Shown here piece by piece: positions 1 to 5,282 of a stretch of DNA of 5,282 nt (position 1 is its first letter; each line of letters begins with the position of its first letter). The notes under the pieces are model-generated. The model saw nothing but the letters and a program-made list of their open reading frames with translations, was not told where the DNA came from and ran no database searches. This DNA comes from Comamonadaceae bacterium (GTDB lineage: Bacteria; Pseudomonadota; Gammaproteobacteria; Burkholderiales; Burkholderiaceae_C), in contig CANJXV010000197.1 in NCBI GenBank assembly GCA_947478935.1, positions 1 to 5,282 on the forward strand, in the 5' to 3' direction. A program made the position numbers and the translations under genes.

Positions 1-189
1 ACCGGGCACCCGGTCGGCGGCGTTTGCCCATTTGGCCTGGCCACCGATTTGCCGGTCTATTTGGACCGCAGCTTGTTGGCCTTTGATGAGGTACTTCCGG
101 CAGCCGGTTCGGTGAACAGCGCTTTGCGCATCAGCCCGCAACTGATGGCCGAATTAACGAAGGGCCAATGGGTGGATGCTTGCGTGTAG
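1..189 (+). CDS. YbaK/EbsC-family protein, C-terminal part (putative aminoacyl-tRNA editing deacylase)
   Basis: Frame 1 is open from the window edge to a TAG stop and gives 62 residues. They contain the family's C-terminal signature: GHPVGGVCPFGL at residues 2-13, then LPVYLDRSLLAFDEVLPAAGS and a terminal WVDAC. This arrangement (a Gly-rich GHPVGG-P-G loop, a strand with V-Y-D, then FD-V-PAAGS-NSA) is typical of the YbaK/EbsC/ProX fold. Characterised members hydrolyse mischarged tRNAs in the cytoplasm, for example Cys-tRNA(Pro) by YbaK and Ala-tRNA(Pro) by ProXp-ala. The subfamily and its tRNA substrate cannot be fixed, because the N-terminal two thirds lie outside the window. The gene converges on the DMT transporter gene with only 5 bases between stop codons, so it is not part of the efflux operon. 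The family call is strong; the editing role is inferred from homologues. Confidence 0.85.
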   Translation, partial: TGHPVGGVCPFGLATDLPVYLDRSLLAFDEVLPAAGSVNSALRISPQLMAELTKGQWVDACV

Positions 190-194
190 TCTGC

Positions 195-1055
195 CTAAGA
201 GGCCCGCGCCCAATAAACGCCCCACACCACCAAGCCCATACCCACTAGCGCCGTCCCGGCAAAGGATTCGCCAAACAGCAACCAGGCCACTACAGCGGTG
301 CAAGGCGGCACCAGGTAAAAAAGGCTGGCCACATTCACCGAGTTGTTGTTGCGGATCAGCCAGTTGAGCAAACTGACCGCACCCAGCGACAGCACCAGCA
401 CCAGCCAGCCCATGGCAAACACCATTTCAGGCACCCATTCGATACGCAGCGTCTCTGTCAGCACCGCCGCGATACCGGTGAACACCACCGTGGGAACGAA
501 CTGTGCCACTGCACCGGTGCGCCAGTCAAATTGAGGGCAAAAGCGCTTTTGGTACAGATTGCCGCAGGTGATAGCCAGCAGCGAGATGACGCAGGGCAAC
601 AAGGCCTGTAGCTCAAAGCCGGTGCCCATTTTGTTGGCCAATACGAGGGCTACGCCGGCCAGTCCCAAGACCAGTCCCAACCATTGACGGCGGACCACCT
701 TCTCGCGCAAAAACAGGCCTGCACCCACGGCTACCAGCAAGGGTTGAAGGCAGACCACCAAAGCGGCTACGCCCGAGGGTAAGCCCATAGAGATGGCGAT
801 AAACACGCCGCCCAGGTACACCCCATGAATGAGCAGACCGGCCACGCCGATGTGAAACCAATCGGTGGCATGCGCAGGCCAGGGCGGTTTGCTCAATAGT
901 GACAGCGCAAGTAATAGAGCAACCACCAGCAGATAGCGCACAAACAAAAACGTTAGTGGCTCGCTATGCGGCAAACCTAATCGCGCACCGATAAATCCGG
1001 TGGACCAGAGAACGACAAACAACAGCGGAAAGGCCGGCGCCAGGCGGCGCATCAT
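195..1055 (-). CDS. EamA/DMT-family transporter, 10 TM segments
   Basis: The 286-residue product is almost entirely hydrophobic and has the length and two-fold internal repeat of drug/metabolite transporter (EamA) permeases. Likely membrane segments lie near residues 7-24, 33-53, 67-88, 92-115, 123-141, 150-167, 180-199, 210-232, 240-260 and 267-283. The start LLFVVLWSTGFIGARLGLP and the repeat-end patterns GLVLGLAGVALVL and ALVGMGLVVWGVYW are typical of EamA half-domains. The FREK/FGE-like turns after TM4 and TM9 appear here as FLREK (115-119) and LFGES (260-264). Such proteins are inner-membrane carriers, often exporters of amino acids or metabolites; no substrate can be read from the sequence. 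The ATG at 1053-1055 overlaps the stop of the outer-membrane channel gene (ATGA). A second ATG directly follows at 1050-1052. No strong Shine-Dalgarno precedes the start, only a weak GAG about 8 bases upstream, so expression probably relies on translational coupling. The stop is TAG. The family call is firm. Confidence 0.93.
   Translation of the reverse strand: MMRRLAPAFPLLFVVLWSTGFIGARLGLPHSEPLTFLFVRYLLVVALLLALSLLSKPPWPAHATDWFHIGVAGLLIHGVYLGGVFIAISMGLPSGVAALVVCLQPLLVAVGAGLFLREKVVRRQWLGLVLGLAGVALVLANKMGTGFELQALLPCVISLLAITCGNLYQKRFCPQFDWRTGAVAQFVPTVVFTGIAAVLTETLRIEWVPEMVFAMGWLVLVLSLGAVSLLNWLIRNNNSVNVASLFYLVPPCTAVVAWLLFGESFAGTALVGMGLVVWGVYWARAS
1052..1055 (-). other. ATGA stop/start overlap joining the channel and DMT transporter genes
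   Basis: The TGA stop of the outer-membrane channel gene shares bases with the ATG of the DMT transporter gene. No strong Shine-Dalgarno lies just upstream of this ATG, so termination-reinitiation coupling is the likely way the DMT protein is translated. This places it in the same mRNA as the efflux genes. Confidence 0.75.
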
Positions 1056-2491
1056 GGCGTTGGCTCAAGCCCGCCACCCAAGGCCTTGTACAGCGCAATC
1101 TGGTTTTGTAGCAAAGCCGATTGCACCAGCACCAGGGCTTGCTGATCGGCCAGCACACTGCGCTCGGCCTCCAGCACGTCCAGCGCCGACGCCGCACCGT
1201 GCGCCAGCTTGAGCTGCACCAGTTCTAGGCGGGCCAGGTCGGCGGCGTGCTGCGCTTGCTGGGCCTCTAATTGCGCTTGCCAGCCGCTGCGCTGGGTTAG
1301 CGCATCACTCACTTCACGAAACGCGCTTTGGATGGCTTTTTCATACTGGGCCACAGCCACCTCCCGCGCCGCCTGCGCCGTCGCCAGATTGGCATCGTTG
1401 CGGCCATGGTCAAACAAAGGCAACAGCAACTGCGGCGCCACGCTAAATACCCAGCTGCCGCTGCTAAACAGCGAGGACAGCTCGCTGCTGGCGCTCCCCA
1501 AACCGGCGGTCAGTGCAATACGCGGAAAAAACGCGGCGCGCGCGGCTTGGATATTGGCATCCGCCGCTTTCAAAAGATGTTCGGCCTGCCGGATGTCGGC
1601 GCGTTGCGTCAGTACCTCAGAGGGGATACCCGGCGCCAGCTCAGCCATGCTGTTGCGCATCAAGGTGCCTTCGCCAAGCGCGCGTTTGTGTGCCGCAGGA
1701 ATGTCCTGACCCAGCAGCAACACCAGCGTGTTTTCATCGAGCATGCGCTGGCGCTGCAAAGGCCCCAGCGCAACGCGCACCGATTGCAGCAGCGCGCGGT
1801 TGGTTTGCAGTTCGATATCGGAGGCCACACCTTGCTGGTGGCGCAACTGCACCAATTGCAAAGTGCGCTCGCGCGACACCCCTAATCGGCGCGTGCTGGC
1901 CAGCAGCGCCTCGTCGGTTTGCAAGGCCAGCCAGCTTTGCGCCACCATACTAATCAGGCTGATCTGCGCGGTTCGGCTGGCTTCCTGGCTGGCCAGGTAC
2001 TGGGCCAGGGCCTGCTCTTTGAGGCTTGCCACGCGGCCAAAGAAATCAAACTCATAGGCCGTGATCGACAAGCCGGTATTAAACAGTGTGGACATGGCGC
2101 CAAAGGCATTGGGCGCGCGCGAGGCGCCAGCGCCCAGATTCACCGTTGGCAGCTCGTCGGCCGTTCGCACGCTCAATTGCGCACGCGCTTGGGCCAGCGT
2201 GCCCGCTGCGATACGTACATCGCGGTTGTTGTCCAGCGCGATACGAATCAAGGCCGACAACTCTGGGTCTTGGAAATAGCTTTGCCAGACGGGTAGCGCG
2301 GCGGCGGGCATGGCTGTTTGGCTGACTGCAGCACCAGGCGAGCCTGCTGCGCTGGGCCAAGTCGCGGGTACGGGTGCTTTGGGCAGCAGCGAATGCAGCC
2401 TTGGCATGCTGCATCCGCCGATGAATAAGCTTGCCAGCAGCGCGGCTGCTAAGTGCGTGCGCCGCGCGGTGGTCAGAGTGAACTTATTCAT
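1052..2491 (-). CDS. RND efflux outer-membrane channel lipoprotein (OprM/NodT family)
   Basis: The 479-residue product has the usual length for a TolC-like outer-membrane factor. It begins with a lipoprotein signal peptide: basic residues R10-R11, a hydrophobic core at 14-24 and lipobox I24-G25-G26-C27. Cys27 would be lipidated, and Ser at +2 fits outer-membrane sorting. Two OEP repeats follow at about 70-260 and 288-470. NodT/OprM landmarks are visible: YEFDFFGR (146-153), the inter-repeat motif VLTQRADIRQAEHLL (293-307), FFPRIALTAGLG (321-332), LPLFDHGRN (357-365) and LDVLEAERSVLADQQ (437-451). Long Ala/Gln/Leu-rich helices match the periplasmic alpha-barrel. The protein would form a trimeric exit duct for the RND permease encoded just upstream. 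The ATG at 2489-2491 is supported by an AGGAG ribosome-binding site 9 bases upstream and by the position of the signal peptide. The gene overlaps the permease gene by 8 bases and the DMT gene by 4. It is intact, with no missing landmark. Confidence 0.95.
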   Translation of the reverse strand: MNKFTLTTARRTHLAAALLASLFIGGCSMPRLHSLLPKAPVPATWPSAAGSPGAAVSQTAMPAAALPVWQSYFQDPELSALIRIALDNNRDVRIAAGTLAQARAQLSVRTADELPTVNLGAGASRAPNAFGAMSTLFNTGLSITAYEFDFFGRVASLKEQALAQYLASQEASRTAQISLISMVAQSWLALQTDEALLASTRRLGVSRERTLQLVQLRHQQGVASDIELQTNRALLQSVRVALGPLQRQRMLDENTLVLLLGQDIPAAHKRALGEGTLMRNSMAELAPGIPSEVLTQRADIRQAEHLLKAADANIQAARAAFFPRIALTAGLGSASSELSSLFSSGSWVFSVAPQLLLPLFDHGRNDANLATAQAAREVAVAQYEKAIQSAFREVSDALTQRSGWQAQLEAQQAQHAADLARLELVQLKLAHGAASALDVLEAERSVLADQQALVLVQSALLQNQIALYKALGGGLEPTP

Positions 2492-5282
2492 CGCTGTGCA
2501 CTCCTAGGTGCTCTGCTTGTGCTGCATGCACCGCGTGTTGGCGCGCGCTGCCTTTGAATAGTCCGCGCACTAGTACAAAAAACACCGGTACAAACACCAC
2601 GGCCAGCGTGGTGCCGGTCAGGATGCCGCCGATCACCCCGGTGCCGATCACGCGCTGGCTGGCCGATCCCGCGCCACTGGCAATCGCCAGCGGCAACACG
2701 CCCAGGGTGAAGGCCATAGAGGTCATCACAATCGGGCGAAAGCGCATATGCGCCGCTGCTAGCGCCGCTTCGATCACGCTCTTGCCCTGGGCTTGTAAGT
2801 CCTTGGCAAACTCGATAATCAAAATCGCGTTCTTGGCCGATAGGCCAATGATGGTGATCAGGCCGACCTGAAAGTACACATCGTTGGCATAGCCGCGCAG
2901 CAGCGTGGCCAGCAACACCCCCAGCACGCCCAGCGGTACTACCAAAATCACGGCCAGCGGAATCGACCAGCTTTCGTACAAAGCTGCCAGGCACAAAAAC
3001 ACCGCCAAGATCGCAAAGCTGTACAGCGCTGCCGATTGCGAACCGGCCAGTTTTTCTTCGCGCGACAAACCGGTCCATTCAAACCCAAAGCCTGCGGGCA
3101 ATTGCGCTGCCAGGCGCTCCATTTCAGCCATGGCATCACCGGTACTAAAGCCGGGCGCTGCGCTGCCGCCCAGACGCATCGCCGGGTACCCGTTGTAACG
3201 GATGGTTTGCATGGCGCCTTTGATCCAGCGCGTGCTGGCAAACGCCGAGAAGGGCACCAGTTGCCCGCGCGCATTGGGCACCGACAGGCGCAGCAAATCG
3301 TCGGGCTGCATGCGCGCAGGCGCGTCGGCCTGCACCACCACTCGCTGCAAGCGCCCGGCGTTGGGGAAATCGTTGATATAGGCGGAGCCCAAAGCGCTGG
3401 AGATCACGTTATTGATCGTGTCAAAGGACACACCCAGCGCCAGTGCTTTGTCGCGATCGATATCCACTTGCAGTTGCGGTGCATCTTCCAGTCCGTCTGG
3501 TCGCACTTGCGCCAGCACCTTGCTTTGCGAGGCCATGCCCAGCAGCTGGTTGCGAGCGGCCAGCAAGGCATCGTGGCCCATGCCGCCTCGGTCTTGCAGC
3601 CGGAAATTAAATCCAGAGGCGGTGCCCAGTTCTGGAATCGGCGGCGGGCTCAAGGGAAAGATAAAGGCGTCTCGAATACCAGAGAGCGCACCAAAAGAAC
3701 GCCCCGCCACCGCTTGCGCAGCGTTGGCCGGCGCGGGCCGCTCTTTCCAGTCTTTGAGCGTGATAAAGGCCAGCGCCGCGTTTTGCCCCAAGCCGGAAAA
3801 GCTAAAGCCCAGCACGCTGACCATGCTTTGCACTTCGGGCTGCTTGAGCATAAAACCCTCCACCTGTTGCATCACTGCGCGCGTGCGCTCTTGCGTGGCG
3901 CCTGGTGGCAATTGCACGTTGACCAGCATGGTGCCCTGGTCCTCGTTGGGTAAAAACGAGCTGGGTAAGCGCACATAGATAAGGGCCACGCCCGCCAAAA
4001 TTGCTGCGTACACCACCAGGTAACGCGCGGCTTTGGGAAGCATGCGCGCTACGCCGCGTTCATAGCCTTTGGCGGTACTTGCAAAGCCGCGGTTAAACCA
4101 GCCGAAAAAACCGCTCTTGGCATGGTGGTGCCCGGCCTCTACCGGCCGCAGCAGCGTTGCGCATAAAGCGGGTGTAAGCGAGAGTGCAAAGAAAGACGAG
4201 AACGCAATCGAAATACCCATGACCGCCGCAAACTGGCGGTAAATATTGCCCACCGAGCCGCTGAAAAATGCCAGTGGCACAAATACCGAAATTAAGACCA
4301 CCGTCACGCCCACAATCGCGCCCGAAATCTGGCCCATGGCTTTGCGCGTCGCATCGGCAGGTGCCAAGCCCTCCTCGCTCATGATGCGCTCGACGTTCTC
4401 TACCACCACAATCGCATCATCGACCACGATGCCGATCACCAGCACCATGCCGAACATGGTCAGCACATTGATAGAAAAACCCAGCGCCAGCAAACAGGCC
4501 ATCGTGCCCAGCAAGGCGATGGGTACCACAATCGTTGGGATGATGGTGTAACGCCAGTCTTGCAAAAACAAGAACATCACTAAAAACACCAACGCCACTG
4601 CGATGAGTAAGGTCTCGGTCACCTGGCGAATAGAGATATCTACAAAGCGCGAGCTGTCATAGGGAATCGTCCAGTTCATTCCTTTGGGGAAAAAGCGTTC
4701 CAACTCTTGCATACGCGCACGTACCGCTTTGGCGGTGGCCATGGCGTTTCCTGTAGGCGAGAGTTGGATACCGATGCCGGTGGACGGCTTGCCGTTCAAA
4801 CGCGCCGAGGTGGCGTAGGACTGCGCGCCCAACTCAATGCGCGCCACATCGCGCAAGCGCACGGTGGAGCCATCGGCATTGGCGCGCAACACCACATTGC
4901 CAAATTGCGCCGGGGATTCGAGCTGTCCTTTGACAATGACCGTGGCCGCAATACCTTGTCCCGCGATATTGGGCAGGCTGCCAATTTCACCGGCGGAGAC
5001 TTGCGCGTTTTGCGCGCGTATAGCGTTATTGATATCGCCAATCGACAAATTAAAGCCGGTCAGTTTGGCCGGGTCTATCCAGACGCGCATCGCGCGCTCG
5101 GTGCCAAACAACTGCGCCTGGCCCACGCCGGGCACGCGCTGCAATTCGGGCAGGATATTGCGCGAGGCAAAGTCGCCCAAGGCTACCGGGGTCAGGTTGG
5201 GGTCCTCAGAGTTGATGATGGTAAAGAGCAAAAAGTTGGTACGCGCTTTGTCCACCCGCACACCTTGCTGCGTGACGGTGGC
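2484..5282 (-). CDS. AcrB-like RND multidrug efflux permease (HAE-1 family), 5'-truncated by window edge
   Basis: The frame is open to the right edge, giving 932 residues up to a TAA stop. The true start lies outside the window: the edge codons read ATVTQQG, matching the AcrB QQG-V-V-K region near residue 120, so about 118 N-terminal residues (TM1 and part of the porter domain) are missing. Numbering below counts the GTG Val codon at 5259-5261 as residue 1. The proton-relay residues of this inner-membrane drug/proton antiporter are all present: D281-D282 in GIVVDDAIVVVENVE (AcrB D407/D408), K810 in GLSAKNAIL (K940), R840 (R971) and T847 (T978). Probable membrane segments are near 213-233, 240-260, 265-286, 310-332, 339-364, 412-430, 745-764, 770-788, 796-816, 845-865 and 873-895, with periplasmic porter and docking domains between 430 and 745. 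The binding-pocket Phe residues F10, F52, F486, F488 and F499 match AcrB F136, F178, F615, F617 and F628, but AcrB F610 is V481 here. The C-terminal tail is His-rich. It would work with the following outer-membrane channel and an unseen adaptor. The HAE-1 assignment is firm; the drug range is unknown. Confidence 0.96.
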   Translation of the reverse strand, partial: ATVTQQGVRVDKARTNFLLFTIINSEDPNLTPVALGDFASRNILPELQRVPGVGQAQLFGTERAMRVWIDPAKLTGFNLSIGDINNAIRAQNAQVSAGEIGSLPNIAGQGIAATVIVKGQLESPAQFGNVVLRANADGSTVRLRDVARIELGAQSYATSARLNGKPSTGIGIQLSPTGNAMATAKAVRARMQELERFFPKGMNWTIPYDSSRFVDISIRQVTETLLIAVALVFLVMFLFLQDWRYTIIPTIVVPIALLGTMACLLALGFSINVLTMFGMVLVIGIVVDDAIVVVENVERIMSEEGLAPADATRKAMGQISGAIVGVTVVLISVFVPLAFFSGSVGNIYRQFAAVMGISIAFSSFFALSLTPALCATLLRPVEAGHHHAKSGFFGWFNRGFASTAKGYERGVARMLPKAARYLVVYAAILAGVALIYVRLPSSFLPNEDQGTMLVNVQLPPGATQERTRAVMQQVEGFMLKQPEVQSMVSVLGFSFSGLGQNAALAFITLKDWKERPAPANAAQAVAGRSFGALSGIRDAFIFPLSPPPIPELGTASGFNFRLQDRGGMGHDALLAARNQLLGMASQSKVLAQVRPDGLEDAPQLQVDIDRDKALALGVSFDTINNVISSALGSAYINDFPNAGRLQRVVVQADAPARMQPDDLLRLSVPNARGQLVPFSAFASTRWIKGAMQTIRYNGYPAMRLGGSAAPGFSTGDAMAEMERLAAQLPAGFGFEWTGLSREEKLAGSQSAALYSFAILAVFLCLAALYESWSIPLAVILVVPLGVLGVLLATLLRGYANDVYFQVGLITIIGLSAKNAILIIEFAKDLQAQGKSVIEAALAAAHMRFRPIVMTSMAFTLGVLPLAIASGAGSASQRVIGTGVIGGILTGTTLAVVFVPVFFVLVRGLFKGSARQHAVHAAQAEHLGVHSDE
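2501..2505 (-). promoter_or_regulatory. Ribosome-binding site (AGGAG) of the outer-membrane channel gene
   Basis: On the minus strand the sequence reads CCTAGGAGTGCACAGCGATG: a strong AGGAG core 9 bases before the ATG. It lies inside the last codons of the permease gene and supports this start for the channel protein. The channel can therefore be initiated independently as well as by ribosomes finishing the permease. Confidence 0.8.

Noticed and set aside
297..312. Short inverted repeat GGTGC/GCACC near the convergent gene ends, considered as a terminator
   Set aside because: It has only a 5-bp stem, sits inside the DMT coding region, and no T run follows it on either strand in the right orientation.
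176..367. 63-codon plus-strand open frame spanning the end of the YbaK-family gene and the DMT tail
   Set aside because: It overlaps two supported genes in other frames. It is Pro/Arg/Ser-rich with no family resemblance and no ribosome-binding site of note.
1209..1953. Overlapping plus-strand open frames (1209-1709, 1328-1885, 1513-1953) antisense to the channel gene
   Set aside because: They are low-complexity Ala/Arg/Cys-rich translations opposite a well-supported OprM/NodT gene. They have no domains and no convincing ribosome-binding sites.
3036..3953. 305-codon open frame on the plus strand, antisense to the permease gene
   Set aside because: It lies wholly inside the AcrB-like gene. 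Its translation is rich in Arg, His and Gln with no recognisable domain, as expected of a shadow frame in GC-rich DNA.
5259..5261. GTG as the start codon of the RND permease
   Set aside because: The frame stays open to the edge and the residues before it match the AcrB family, so this is an internal Val codon about 126 residues into the protein.

Overview
The window reads as a conserved-type chromosomal segment of a Gram-negative proteobacterium. GC content is fairly high with G/C-biased third codon positions. The protein styles (a NodT-type outer-membrane lipoprotein, an AcrB-like HAE-1 RND permease and an EamA/DMT permease) fit a betaproteobacterium of the Burkholderiales, most like Comamonadaceae. 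That placement is inferred from sequence feel, not from a search.

Layout from left to right: (1) the last 62 codons of a plus-strand YbaK/EbsC-family gene, probably an aminoacyl-tRNA editing deacylase; (2) after only 5 bases, the tail of a convergent minus-strand gene for a 10-TM EamA/DMT-family transporter; (3) a minus-strand gene for an RND-associated outer-membrane channel lipoprotein of the OprM/NodT type; (4) a minus-strand gene for an AcrB-like RND multidrug efflux permease, which runs off the right edge and lacks about its first 118 residues. There is no intergenic stretch longer than 5 bases, no RNA gene, no mobile element, no CRISPR array and no recognisable terminator.

The three minus-strand genes form a tightly packed block transcribed right to left. 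The permease and channel genes overlap by 8 bases, and the channel gene has its own Shine-Dalgarno sequence inside the permease gene. The channel and DMT genes overlap by 4 bases (ATGA), which suggests translational coupling. The permease would use the proton gradient to capture substrates in the inner membrane and periplasm and pass them to the outer-membrane channel. The periplasmic adaptor (AcrA/MexA type) that should link them is not in the window and is expected just beyond the right edge. The promoter and any local regulator would also lie there.

I found no undescribed system. The points most worth a second look are the DMT transporter tied to the end of the efflux operon, and substitutions in the permease's drug-binding pocket and switch loop (AcrB F610, N613 and R620 positions replaced by V, L and L).
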